Below are positions 17,573 through 25,867 of a stretch of 64,000 bases of DNA, piece by piece. Under the pieces are notes generated by a model. It was not told where the DNA came from. It was given only the letters and a program-made list of their open reading frames with translations, and made no database searches. Source of the DNA: Paenibacillus puerhi (GTDB lineage: Bacteria > Bacillota > Bacilli > Paenibacillales > NBRC-103111); assembly GCF_009846885.1 (NCBI RefSeq), contig NZ_WUWM01000005.1, positions 62,001 to 126,000 on the forward strand, in the 5' to 3' direction. Each line of letters starts with the position of its first letter. Position 1 is the stretch's first letter. The translations under genes and the position numbers were made by a program.

Positions 17573-18574
17573 TTGAGACGGTACAAGATTCCTCTTACAA
17601 TAAATCTATACCATCCGAAGGGGGAGGAACATTTGGTGATAATCCATGAGGAAGAAGAGCTGTCGGAGCGTATGCTTGCCTGGGTTATAGCGCATACGTC
17701 GCCTGGCGGAGTTGTTCGATCCTTTCGAAGACTGTACGGAGGCATATCTTCCATCGTGCACAGCGTTACGCTGCAGGAAGGGGACCGTGTGACTGAGTGT
17801 GTTCTGCGTCAGTTTGACAACGCGGACTGGCTTAGGAAGGAGCCTGATCTTGCACGTCATGAGGCTCACAGTCTGCAATGGGCCGCTCTTGCGGACGTAC
17901 AGACGCCCCAGGTGATAGCGTGGGACGAGACGGGAAGCCAGAGCGGAACACCTGCCTTGCTGATGACGAAGCTGGAGGGGGAAGTCGTCTTGAAGCCTGG
18001 GAACATGGAAAGCTGGGTGAAGGAGCTTGCGAGGGTGCTTGCGCGGATCCATCAGGTGTCCGGTGACGGGTTTCCCTGGACCTACTTCTCATACCGGGAT
18101 AGGAGCAGTCTGGAGCTCCCCGGCTGGACCGCATGCCCGCAAGTGTGGCAAGCCGCGCTAGATATCGTGAAGGGTCCGCGCCCCGACTTCAAGCCTTGCT
18201 TGATCCACCGGGATTATCACCCGACGAATGTGCTGTGGGAGGGCTCCCGGGTAAGCGGAGTCGTGGACTGGGTAAACGCCTGCCGGGGGCCGGCCGGTGC
18301 GGATGTCGGTCACTGCCGGGTAAATCTGGCGCAGCTGTTCGGCGTAGAGACGGCCGACTTGTTCCTGTCCGCTTACCGTGCGTATGCAGGGGAAGCCTTC
18401 AGCTACGATCCCTATTGGGACCTTGTTTCCGTGATGGATATGCAGGACGGAACTCCTGGCGTCTATGAGGGGTGGATACAGCTTGGCGTCACCGAATTGA
18501 CGGACGAATTAATCATGGAGCGCATGGACGAATATGCCTCCAGCTTGGTGAAGCGGGCGGCGGAGAGCGGATAG
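17573..18574 (+). CDS. aminoglycoside-phosphotransferase-fold kinase
   Basis: 333 residues, APH/choline-kinase fold. The catalytic loop LIHRDYHPTNVLW (HxDxxxxN, near residue 209) and the metal-binding segment VVDWVNACRGPAGADVGH (near 228) are intact, so it is likely an active small-molecule kinase. The substrate is unknown; such chromosomal genes in Bacilli are usually not drug-resistance genes. It starts with TTG at 17573, well supported by AGGAGGG 6-12 bases upstream; there is no in-frame ATG until residue 34, which would cut off family sequence. Monocistronic, convergent with the aminotransferase gene that ends at 18621. Confidence 0.88.
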   Translation: MRRYKIPLTINLYHPKGEEHLVIIHEEEELSERMLAWVIAHTSPGGVVRSFRRLYGGISSIVHSVTLQEGDRVTECVLRQFDNADWLRKEPDLARHEAHSLQWAALADVQTPQVIAWDETGSQSGTPALLMTKLEGEVVLKPGNMESWVKELARVLARIHQVSGDGFPWTYFSYRDRSSLELPGWTACPQVWQAALDIVKGPRPDFKPCLIHRDYHPTNVLWEGSRVSGVVDWVNACRGPAGADVGHCRVNLAQLFGVETADLFLSAYRAYAGEAFSYDPYWDLVSVMDMQDGTPGVYEGWIQLGVTELTDELIMERMDEYASSLVKRAAESG

Positions 18575-18620
18575 GGCTCTCTGCTGCCCGTCTGATGAGT
18601 CGACTACTAGTTATTACTCG

Positions 18621-19805
18621 TTAGGAGCGTACATAGGCGGACGCCGCTTGGCAGAACTGATCGAGTCCGCGCTTGACGATCGACCTCGGGCAAGCCAGAT
18701 TGATGCGCAGCCAGCCCTCTCCTTCGGAGCCGAATACGGAGCCTTCGTTAAAGGCGACCTTCGCTTTATTATACATCAGATCCTTGAGATCCTTCACCTC
18801 AAGGCCGAGTCCCCGGCAATCCAGCCACAGCAAGTAAGTCCCGTCCGGCACAAGCGGCTTAACCTGAGGCAGGTGCTGCTGCAGATACTCCAGCGCATAG
18901 TCCAGATTGCCCTTCACATACGCGATCATGTCATCCAGCCACTGCTCGCCTTCATTATAAGCCGCTTGGACGGCATCCTGAGCAAAATGATTGGCCATAT
19001 GCAGGCTGAGCGCTTTTATTCGTTGAACCACCTTGCGCCGGATCTGCGGGTTGGAGGCGACGATAAACGAAGTGTGCAGCCCAGGCAGGTTAAAGGTTTT
19101 GGTCGCGGCCAGGCAGGTCAACGTGATGTCGGCAAGCTCCGGGGAAAGCGAAGCAAACGGGATGTGCTTATGGCCGGGAAAGGCCAGGTCGCAATGAATT
19201 TCGTCGGAGACGACGGTGACTCCATATTGCAGGCACAGCTCGCCGAGCCTTAGCAGCTCGCTGCGCTCCCAGACGCGTCCGCCCGGATTATGCGGGCTGC
19301 ACAGCAGCAGGAGCTTGGCGCCGCCCTTGAACAGCGACTCCAGATGGTCGTAATCCATCTCAAAGCGTCCGTTCCGGATGACGAGCGGATTTTTGGCGAC
19401 GACACGGCCGTTGCTGCGGATCACGTCATAGAACGGATAATAAACCGGCGATTGCAGCACGACCTGGCTGCCCGGCTCGCTGAAGAGCTCGACGGCCAGA
19501 CTGAGCGAGGTGACGATGCTGGGGGAATCGGCGATCCAGGCCGGGTCCAACTGCCAGTCATGACGGCGCTTGTACCACTGTACGATGGAATCGAAGTAGC
19601 TATCCGTATGTATCGCGTAGCCGTACACGCCCAGCTCGGCCCGCTTGACGAGCACGTCGCGGACGGCGGGCGGGCAAGGAAAGTCCATGTCCGCTACCCA
19701 CAGCGGCAGAATGTCGGCATGGCCGAACAGCTTCTCCGCCTGATCCCATTTGTAGGAGCGCGTGTTGCGGCGGTCGATTAGTTCATCAAAGTTATAGCTC
19801 AACAA
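18621..19805 (-). CDS. patB: PatB/MalY-family PLP-dependent C-S lyase/aminotransferase
   Basis: 394 residues, fold-type I PLP enzyme. The pyridoxal Lys is in AATKTFNLPGLHTSF (near residue 233). Other family marks: LPLWVADMDFPCPPAV at the N-terminus and CSPHNPGGRVW. Family members cleave cystathionine or other S-conjugates to a thiol, pyruvate and ammonia, and some act as aminotransferases. The start is one of two tandem TTG codons (19805 or 19802), preceded by AAGGTGA. It has its own promoter and lies 103 bp downstream of the ABC-2 exporter gene on the same strand, so a shared function with that exporter is possible but unproven. Confidence 0.9.
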   Translation of the reverse strand: MLSYNFDELIDRRNTRSYKWDQAEKLFGHADILPLWVADMDFPCPPAVRDVLVKRAELGVYGYAIHTDSYFDSIVQWYKRRHDWQLDPAWIADSPSIVTSLSLAVELFSEPGSQVVLQSPVYYPFYDVIRSNGRVVAKNPLVIRNGRFEMDYDHLESLFKGGAKLLLLCSPHNPGGRVWERSELLRLGELCLQYGVTVVSDEIHCDLAFPGHKHIPFASLSPELADITLTCLAATKTFNLPGLHTSFIVASNPQIRRKVVQRIKALSLHMANHFAQDAVQAAYNEGEQWLDDMIAYVKGNLDYALEYLQQHLPQVKPLVPDGTYLLWLDCRGLGLEVKDLKDLMYNKAKVAFNEGSVFGSEGEGWLRINLACPRSIVKRGLDQFCQAASAYVRS

Positions 19806-19834
19806 AAGTCACCTTCTATACTGGATTTGCTGCC

Positions 19835-19894
19835 ATTATACCACCAAAGCACCGGATTTGCGAAGGAAGGCAGGCGAACCGGCGCTTCCTTCGC
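19835..19894 (-). promoter_or_regulatory. patB promoter overlapping the ABC-operon hairpin
   Basis: On the minus strand GCGAAGGAAG/CTTCCTTCGC (19894-19885 with 19869-19860) forms a 10-bp stem, 15 bp after the ABC ATPase stop. Its end supplies the weak -35 region of a promoter with extended -10 TGGTATAAT (TATAAT at 19840-19835). It gives a leader of about 20-25 nt for patB. The hairpin lacks a U-tract. Confidence 0.6.
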
Positions 19895-19908
19895 AGTCAA
19901 GATAAAGG

Positions 19909-20940
19909 CTAGTACACCCGGTGAATGACATCCTCAAACTCCGGTTCCTCCATATGGATATCGTCGATGTCGCCCCAGGCGCTCAGCTCCCGCAGGATGT
20001 CCATCGCGGTTGCTTCCTGACGGTTGCCTTCGATGACGACCCCGCGATCCGTCTGTTCGGTTACGCGGAACCGGGAGGGGATCCCGCTGCCGGTCAAGTC
20101 CGGTACCTGGAACTCGCCACGGAACGTCACGCGTATGACCGTGGGCAGGCCGATCAGGCTGCGCAGCTCGTCGATCGTGCCGTCGTAGGCGAGCTCGCCA
20201 TGGTTGATCACCATAACCCGGCTGCATAGCTGCTCGATGTCGTCCATATCGTGGGTGGTCAGCAGGACGGTTTTGCCGAACTCCTGGTTTAACGTTTTTA
20301 AAAATTGCCGGATATTGCGCTTCGCCGTTACATCGAGACCGATAGTCGGCTCATCGAGAAACAGCAGATCGGGGTCATGGAGCATAGCCGCCGCCAGATC
20401 GGCCCTCATCCGCTGCCCGAGCGACAGCTTGCGTACCGGCGTCTGCCAAAATTCCTCCAGGGCAAGCAGCTCGGCCATCTGACTCAGCCTCCGCCGCTTG
20501 TCGGCGGGGTCCACCTTGTACATCTCCGCCAGGATATCGAAGGAATCCTTGACAGGCAGATCCCACCACAGCTGGCTGCGCTGACCGAATACGACGCCGA
20601 GGCGGCGAACGACCTTGCGGCGCTTGCGATGGGGGTCTTCTCCCCCGATCGCTACGGTCCCCGACGTCGGGTGAAGAATGCCGGTCAGCATCTTGATCGT
20701 CGTTGATTTACCGGCACCGTTCGGTCCGATATACCCGACAAATTCACCCTTCCCGATGGAAAAGCTAATATCTCGAACGGCTTCCTTAACCCGATATTCC
20801 CGGGAAAATAGCGTCCGCAAGCCTGCGAATTTACCTTCCCGCGCTACCGGCGTTTTAAAGGTTTTGCCGATATGGCGCACCTCAATCATAGGCTGGTCTT
20901 CGGACGTCTGACTAAGCAGCCGCCTGTTCATTTGCGTCAT
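19909..20940 (-). CDS. ABC-2 type exporter, ATP-binding protein
   Basis: 343 residues. Walker A GPNGAGKST (near residue 73), Q-loop FGQRSQLWWDL, signature LSLGQRMRADLAA, Walker B DLLFLDEPTIGLD and H-loop TTHDMDD are all intact. A C-terminal extension of ~85 residues follows the ATPase core, as in drug-export ATPases of this group. It is the third gene of an operon with two DUF990/ABC2_membrane_6-like permeases, 16 bp after the second. Substrate unknown. Related transporters export toxic cations or antibiotics. Confidence 0.93.
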   Translation of the reverse strand: MTQMNRRLLSQTSEDQPMIEVRHIGKTFKTPVAREGKFAGLRTLFSREYRVKEAVRDISFSIGKGEFVGYIGPNGAGKSTTIKMLTGILHPTSGTVAIGGEDPHRKRRKVVRRLGVVFGQRSQLWWDLPVKDSFDILAEMYKVDPADKRRRLSQMAELLALEEFWQTPVRKLSLGQRMRADLAAAMLHDPDLLFLDEPTIGLDVTAKRNIRQFLKTLNQEFGKTVLLTTHDMDDIEQLCSRVMVINHGELAYDGTIDELRSLIGLPTVIRVTFRGEFQVPDLTGSGIPSRFRVTEQTDRGVVIEGNRQEATAMDILRELSAWGDIDDIHMEEPEFEDVIHRVY

Positions 20941-20956
20941 CCCTGTTCGCTCCTCT

Positions 20957-21775
20957 CTAACTGCCCGTGCTTTGATATTTGGTTAATCCATAGCGCCAAA
21001 ACTGAAGACTTGCGGCCAGAACAATCAGCGCAGCCCCTCCGATCGCGGCCAGCAGCCAGCCTCCGTATTCGCCTCGAAGGATGAAGAGCGAAGGCGCATA
21101 GCTGACAAGTCCGACGGGAATGACGAAGAGCAGTATCGACTTCAACCAGCCGGGATAGAGGACAAGCGGATACTGGGCGGCCGTTCGGGCCGCATCCTCC
21201 GTGATGTTCTGCAGCTCGGTGATCCGGGTGATCCAGAAGCCGACCGTCGCCGTTGCGAGTCCGATCGCGAACAGGATGACGGCGCCTGTGCCGACGGCCA
21301 GCAGCGTATAAGGAAGGGCAATCCAGCCGATCTGTCCGCTGCGCAGCATCCCGTTCATGGCCCAGCCCAGCACAAAGCCACCCTGGATAAACTCTCCGGG
21401 GAGCAGGCGGAAGTTCTGGGTGAACAGCGCAAAAAGAATCGGCACGGGACGGGTAAGCAGCTGATCCAGCTCTCCGCCCACCAAATATTTCTCCAGATTA
21501 TGCACCTCATTGGCAAAAGTCCGGTACAGCGTCTTGGATAGAGTCATCACGGCAAACAGATAGCCGACCTCATAAAGGCTCCAGCCGCGCATCGCGCCGA
21601 ATTTATTCATCACGATAGCCAAAATAAGAAAGTCTGAAATCTGAATAAGGGCGGCCAGCAGGCTCGACAGCACGAAATTGAACTTGTACTGCATTCGGCT
21701 TCGGATGCTTGCCCGGATGAGCAGAAAATAAAGCCTTGCTGCTGCCAGGCTGGACGTAAGTATTCCAGATCTCAT
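20957..21775 (-). CDS. ABC-2 exporter permease (DUF990-like)
   Basis: 272 residues, six predicted membrane helices and no ATPase motifs. Typical start of the family: YFLLIRASIRSRMQYKFNFVLS. The central TFANEVHNLEKYLVGGELDQLLTRPV contains the GxLDxxLxRP motif characteristic of these permeases. The start overlaps the upstream permease stop as ATGA (21772-21775). It forms a heterodimeric membrane channel with the protein of 21772-22548, powered by the ATPase at 19909-20940. Confidence 0.9.
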   Translation of the reverse strand: MRSGILTSSLAAARLYFLLIRASIRSRMQYKFNFVLSSLLAALIQISDFLILAIVMNKFGAMRGWSLYEVGYLFAVMTLSKTLYRTFANEVHNLEKYLVGGELDQLLTRPVPILFALFTQNFRLLPGEFIQGGFVLGWAMNGMLRSGQIGWIALPYTLLAVGTGAVILFAIGLATATVGFWITRITELQNITEDAARTAAQYPLVLYPGWLKSILLFVIPVGLVSYAPSLFILRGEYGGWLLAAIGGAALIVLAASLQFWRYGLTKYQSTGS

Positions 21776-22548
21776 CCTCCCTGCACCTCCAACTTGCGCC
21801 TAAGCAGGATGGTTACGCTTAAGCACACAGCCGTCAGACAGACGCACCAGATGAGGGAACCGATCAGCAAAGAGCCGTCCTCGAATCCAAGATAAATGCG
21901 CGTAGGCACATACAGCAGATAAGGATAAGGCGATAGCCAGCTAATCGTCTGAAGCCACCCGGGCAGCCATTCCACCGGAATAAAGAAGCCGGCCAGCAGC
22001 ATCACCATGGCATGATTGCCCCAGTACAGCCAGTTCGATTCGGTCGTCCAGAGTGCGGTAGAGCCAATCAGGTAGTTGATGCAAATGGATAGATAGGCGG
22101 AGCAGACCAGACCAAGCGCGGTAAGAGCCAGGCGGTAAACATCGGAAGGAAGCTGAAGCGAGAAGACGATGACATACAGGGCGTAGATCGGGATGGATTT
22201 GTACACGAACTGGTAGGCGATCTGCCCCCACTCCCGGCTCATCAGATGGGTAAACAGATGAACGGGGCGCATAAGGTCCAGCGAGATGTGCCCGGTGCGG
22301 ACAGCTTGCGGAATCCCGAGACCTCCTGTAATAAATCCCGTAATCCAGAGGGCAGCTTGCGTGAACGCAATATAGCTGATCATGCCCTGTACCCCGTAAT
22401 CGCCCAGGGAGCGGTTTTCCCCGATGCCGATCCAGATGCAGGCATACATGTAGCCGAACATGGCGCTTGCGATATTGTGCACCATATGCGCTCCCCGATA
22501 TTGCAGATTGCGGGAGTAGGCCTTGGCGGCCAAAACGTAGTAAAGCAT
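21772..22548 (-). CDS. ABC-2 exporter permease (DUF990-like)
   Basis: 258 residues, about six membrane helices. The GHISLDLMRPVHLFTH segment is this subunit's version of the GxxSxxLxRP motif. The ATG at 22548 follows GGAGGTG. First gene of the three-gene exporter operon; a 190-bp gap holding a strong hairpin separates it from the MoaD-like gene upstream, so it probably has its own promoter in that gap, but I saw no clear one. Confidence 0.9.
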   Translation of the reverse strand: MLYYVLAAKAYSRNLQYRGAHMVHNIASAMFGYMYACIWIGIGENRSLGDYGVQGMISYIAFTQAALWITGFITGGLGIPQAVRTGHISLDLMRPVHLFTHLMSREWGQIAYQFVYKSIPIYALYVIVFSLQLPSDVYRLALTALGLVCSAYLSICINYLIGSTALWTTESNWLYWGNHAMVMLLAGFFIPVEWLPGWLQTISWLSPYPYLLYVPTRIYLGFEDGSLLIGSLIWCVCLTAVCLSVTILLRRKLEVQGG

Positions 22549-22667
22549 TGTACACCTCCGATAAGTTTATGCAGGCGGGGCTAATCCGCCAACTTCAGAC
22601 AAGGCGAAACGCGAGAGAGACGTCCCCCATCATACCAAAATAAGGAGAGGGGCGCAATCAGATTTTT

Positions 22668-22693
22668 AGCCCTGGTCCGAGCGGACCAGGGCT
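22668..22693 (-). terminator. strong hairpin after the MoaD-like gene, no U-tract
   Basis: AGCCCTGGTCCG (22668-22679) is fully complementary to CGGACCAGGGCT (22682-22693), giving at least an 11-bp stem with a 4-nt loop, about 45 bp after the MoaD-like stop. On the minus strand it is followed by AAAAATC, not U residues. It may be a Rho-assisted terminator or a 3'-end stabiliser. Confidence 0.55.
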
Positions 22694-22737
22694 GACGCAG
22701 AGATGGCAGGCAAGCTGCGCTGGGCAGCGGTGATGCT

Positions 22738-23019
22738 CTACCCGCCGGAAACGGCCTGCAGCACGAGCAGGCGGTCACCGGCCTTCAGAGGAATGTCGAG
22801 ATTATCGAGCCATTCGATATTGTCGTCGTTATAGAAGAGCAGCACATGGGGGCGCAGCTTGCCGGATTCCTGATAAAGATGGCGGCGGAGGAGCGGGTAA
22901 GCCGACCACAGCTGCTCGAGCGTTTCGCTCAAGGTGGCGGCATGCATCGTAAACCGGGTATGTCCGCCCGTGCAATCCATCAGGAGAGAGGGAACGCTGA
23001 TTTCAATGGCCGTCATCAT
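22738..23019 (-). CDS. MoaD/ThiS-family ubiquitin-like protein
   Basis: 93 residues (or 92 from the second ATG). Beta-grasp-type sequence ending in ...LLVLQAVSGG: the C-terminal Gly-Gly is the tail that E1-like enzymes activate in MoaD, ThiS and other sulfur-carrier or ubiquitin-like proteins. The HVLLFYNDDNIEWLDNLDIPLKAG region is typical of the MoaD fold. It overlaps the end of the BNR propeller gene by 17 bp and has no strong ribosome site of its own, so it is translationally coupled to it. No moaE, moeB/thiF or thiG is in the window, so its role in cofactor synthesis is unsupported. It could be a protein modifier or sulfur carrier for a dedicated process. Confidence 0.85.
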   Translation of the reverse strand: MMTAIEISVPSLLMDCTGGHTRFTMHAATLSETLEQLWSAYPLLRRHLYQESGKLRPHVLLFYNDDNIEWLDNLDIPLKAGDRLLVLQAVSGG

Positions 23020-24121
23020 GTTCGGTTATCCAGGTCTTGACGGTCAGAATCCTTGAAAATTGTCCAGGCAGCCGCTGCCAGCTGACGCCCCGGTCCAGCG
23101 AGGCGAATACTTCGCCGGAGGTGGTACCGAAATACAGCCCGTAAGGGTCGAGCGTATCCACGCTCATGGCGTCCCGGAGTACGCTTACATGTCTCTGCTC
23201 ATCGGGAACGACGTCCCCCACCGGCTGCCATTCGGACTCATCCCGATGTCTGCGGTAGACGAGCATCTTGCCGTCCTTCATCGTCCGCTGCTCCGAGCTT
23301 TCCAGCGGGATGAGGAACAGGTCGCCGGTAGGGGATATACAGATCGGGAAGCCGAACGGCGCGTCATTAGAGCGCACCGTCAAGCCTTCTTCGATAGGCC
23401 TCCACAGGTCGCCGCCGTCCTCGGACATGAAGACTCCGCCATGCTCCTGCATATACAGCGTGTCGGGATTGTCGGGATCGGCCACCATCTTATGTACGCA
23501 GTACCCTACCTCGTCGTAAGGCTGACCGGTCGGGACGCGGGCCAAGCCTTCATTGCGCGGCGTCCAGGTGACGCCTCCGTCCTCGGTGCGGAACACGCCC
23601 ACGGCAGACATGGCTACCCACATCCGCCGAGCATCGCGTGGATCCACGATGACGGTATGCAGGCACATCCCGCCGGCGCCGGGAAACCAGCCGGGCCTCG
23701 ACGGATGCTTGGTCAATCCGTCCAGCTCCTTCCACGTCTCGCCCCGGTCACGGCTGACGAACAGGCCCGCTTCCTCGACTCCCGCGAACAAGGTGCCCGG
23801 CTCGGCAGGAGCTCCGGGAGCAATCTGCCAGATCCGGTTTAAGCTGAATCCGCTTTCAGAGGAGTAAGCGGGTCCGTTTTCAATTTGCGACCATGTTGCT
23901 CCCTCATCATCGCTGATGCGGATCGTCGCTCCGTATGCGGCATGGGACGTTCCGACAAGTATGCGGCGCTTGCCATGGCGGCTGTCCCCAAAGGCGCTGT
24001 AAACCTCCCAGCCAGGAAGAAACGGTCCGCTAAGCTCCCAGTTTTTCCGGTCCTCCGCAGGCGATTTATACCGGAACAGCCCTTTGTTGGTGCCGACAAG
24101 CAGATGGATGTGTTTACCCAA
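23003..24121 (-). CDS. BNR/sortilin-type beta-propeller protein
   Basis: 372 residues, predicted cytoplasmic (no signal peptide). At least four Asp-box/BNR repeats are visible: ISDDEGATWSQI, VSRDRGETWKEL, RTEDGGVTWTP, MSEDGGDLWRP and ASLDRGVSWQRL. These occur in sialidases and sortilin-like propellers, but the Arg triad of sialidases is not evident, so I would not call it a sialidase. A TTG start at 24121 is supported by AAGGAGGATGA upstream. It is co-transcribed with, and overlaps, the MoaD-like gene. The pair is known to co-occur in other genomes to my recollection, without an assigned function. Confidence 0.85.
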   Translation of the reverse strand: MGKHIHLLVGTNKGLFRYKSPAEDRKNWELSGPFLPGWEVYSAFGDSRHGKRRILVGTSHAAYGATIRISDDEGATWSQIENGPAYSSESGFSLNRIWQIAPGAPAEPGTLFAGVEEAGLFVSRDRGETWKELDGLTKHPSRPGWFPGAGGMCLHTVIVDPRDARRMWVAMSAVGVFRTEDGGVTWTPRNEGLARVPTGQPYDEVGYCVHKMVADPDNPDTLYMQEHGGVFMSEDGGDLWRPIEEGLTVRSNDAPFGFPICISPTGDLFLIPLESSEQRTMKDGKMLVYRRHRDESEWQPVGDVVPDEQRHVSVLRDAMSVDTLDPYGLYFGTTSGEVFASLDRGVSWQRLPGQFSRILTVKTWITEHDDGH

Positions 24122-24234
24122 TGTGTGTCATCCTCCTTGGTTAGGTCCCATCAGGGAACATGCTTACTATCTACTATTTCTTTGTAAATATCTCTTATCC
24201 TGCCAACTGACGGGCTTCGCTGCAAATTTTTGAG

Positions 24235-24263
24235 TTGAAATGTGTCCGTCCTTCAGCTAAGCT
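24235..24263 (+). promoter_or_regulatory. tentative promoter of the cobalamin-transport transcript
   Basis: TTGAAA (24235-24240), 17-bp spacer, TAAGCT (24258-24263). The -35 is good and the -10 weak. It is correctly placed about 30 nt before the riboswitch. The rest of the gap 24122-24234 shows nothing else I can name. Confidence 0.3.
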
Positions 24264-24292
24264 TAGAGCGATCAACAACAGCATATTGTGGG

Positions 24293-24515
24293 AATAGGTG
24301 CGGATTTATCGATAACCATCGACAAATCATGCTTAAAAGGGAAGCCCGGTGCGATTCCGGCGCGGTCCCGCCACTGTAACAGCGGAGTCTGACGCATAAA
24401 CTTGCCACTGGTCCTGAAGGACTGGGAAGGCGGTGTCAGGCGGCGATGCTGAAGCCAGGAGACCTGCCTGTTCTGACGACACTGCGATAACCTACGGGAG
24501 ATAGGGAGGTGTTAG
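24293..24515 (+). promoter_or_regulatory. cobalamin riboswitch (btu operon)
   Basis: All conserved parts are present in order: AATAGGTGC at the 5' side, AAAAGGGAAGCCCGGTGCGA, GCGGTCCCGCCACTGTAAC and the B12 box AGCCAGGAGACCTGCC (24453-24468). A 3' segment (24490-24515) is identical to one in the second riboswitch and may be part of the regulatory helix. A terminator follows at 24587. Cobalamin binding should repress the importer genes. Confidence 0.96.
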
Positions 24516-24586
24516 GAGAGCTTGATGAATGCGGATGCCGTAAGGGTAACCATACATGCGCGTCCATCTGAACATGAGAAAGGCAT

Positions 24587-24631
24587 AGAGCGCTTCTAAC
24601 CGACGTATTCGGTTGGAAGGGCTCTTTTTTT
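24587..24631 (+). terminator. riboswitch-controlled terminator
   Basis: AGAGC (24587-24591) pairs with GCTCT (24621-24625), and CTTCTAACCGA (24593-24603) with TCGGTTGGAAG (24609-24619), one mismatch between the two helices, then seven T residues. It lies between the cobalamin aptamer and the btuF-like gene. Confidence 0.9.
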
Positions 24632-24692
24632 GGCTGTAAACAGGCCGTTGTAGGCGCGTGAAGATTAAGAAGCTGAAGGAGAAGAATACGAA

Positions 24693-25865
24693 ATGAACAA
24701 TCGATATGCGTTAAAGCATTATGCCGCCCGATTCCTGGTGTTTATCCTCTTATTAGCCATAACGGCCGGATGCGGGGCGACAGCGGGGAATCAAGCATCG
24801 CCGGCTGCGGGAGGCGCTGCCGATCAGGTTAGCGGGAAGGAGGAGCCGCCAACTTCCGTCACATTCACGGATTCGGCGGGCAAAGAAATCACGCTGAATC
24901 TTCCGGTCGAGCGAGTCGTCGTTATTAACCGCAATACAGCGGAAGCCATCCATCTGCTTGGGGCGGCCGACAAGGTGATCGCGACGGGGGACACGACAAT
25001 CAAGAACAATCCCTATCTCGGCTACGGCTCGATTCCTGACGTCGGGGAGACGAGCAAGGTGAATCTCGAAACGGTGCTGTCGCTAAAGCCGCAGGTCGTG
25101 TTCGCCTATACCAACCGGCCGGATTCCAAGCTGGAGGAGAAGCTGGAGCCTGCGGGAATCCGGGTGGTGAGGCTAAACAATTATTTGCCTGAGCGCCAGG
25201 ATGAGGAATTGAAGATTCTAGGACGTATTTTCCAAAAGGAAGACAAGGCGGAGCAATTTCTGCAATGGAAGCAGTCCATCGAGAAGCTGGCTGCAGACCG
25301 TGTGAAGGACATCCCGGAGGCGGATAAGAAGACGGTGTTGGCCTTATCCGTCGGGTATCTGAACTCGAACGGAGGATACCGGATTTTCCCCAGCCAGTCG
25401 CTGGGCGGCAAGCCGGGAGTCGGCGAGGGGTATGCCACTCTGTTGGCGGGAGGCAAGGATGCGGCTGATGTGCAGTGGAATCCGGCGGAGGCGTCAACCA
25501 CCATTCTCGTAGACGAGGAGTACGTGCTGAAGCGGAACCCTGACGTGATCACGCTGCACGGGACTTGGCTCGGCGGCTACGAGGCGAAGGATACCAAGCC
25601 TATGAAGGACGCGATTGATCATATTATGAACATTTCCTCCGTGTCCAAGCTGAAAGCGGGTCAGAACAAGGAGCTGTATTTCTTCTATACGAATTTTATC
25701 GGCTCGGACAAGCGTTATATCGGCACGCTCCAGCTAGCGAAGCTATTGTATCCTGACAGATTCAAGGACGTCGATCCGGACAGCTATATCAAGGAGTACT
25801 TTGAGAAGTGGCTGACGGTCCCCTATCAGGGAATCTGGTCTTATTCGTATAAGGAGAATAACTAG
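24693..25865 (+). CDS. btuF: cobalamin (BtuF/FecB-type) ABC transporter binding lipoprotein
   Basis: 390 residues, surface lipoprotein. Signal peptide with lipobox AITAGC, lipidated Cys near residue 28, then a Gly/Ala-rich linker. The periplasmic-binding type III (TroA/BtuF/FecB) fold begins TFTDSAGKEITLNLPVERVV. Control by a cobalamin riboswitch and the following permease and ATPase genes indicate a corrinoid substrate. Siderophore or haem binding would be the alternative from family alone. GGAGAAG precedes the ATG. It is 2 bp from the permease gene. Confidence 0.88.
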   Translation: MNNRYALKHYAARFLVFILLLAITAGCGATAGNQASPAAGGAADQVSGKEEPPTSVTFTDSAGKEITLNLPVERVVVINRNTAEAIHLLGAADKVIATGDTTIKNNPYLGYGSIPDVGETSKVNLETVLSLKPQVVFAYTNRPDSKLEEKLEPAGIRVVRLNNYLPERQDEELKILGRIFQKEDKAEQFLQWKQSIEKLAADRVKDIPEADKKTVLALSVGYLNSNGGYRIFPSQSLGGKPGVGEGYATLLAGGKDAADVQWNPAEASTTILVDEEYVLKRNPDVITLHGTWLGGYEAKDTKPMKDAIDHIMNISSVSKLKAGQNKELYFFYTNFIGSDKRYIGTLQLAKLLYPDRFKDVDPDSYIKEYFEKWLTVPYQGIWSYSYKENN

Positions 25866-25867
25866 GC

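Noticed and set aside
23003-24121. Calling the BNR protein a sialidase
   Set aside because: Asp-box repeats are present, but no signal peptide and no evident Arg triad or FRIP motif.
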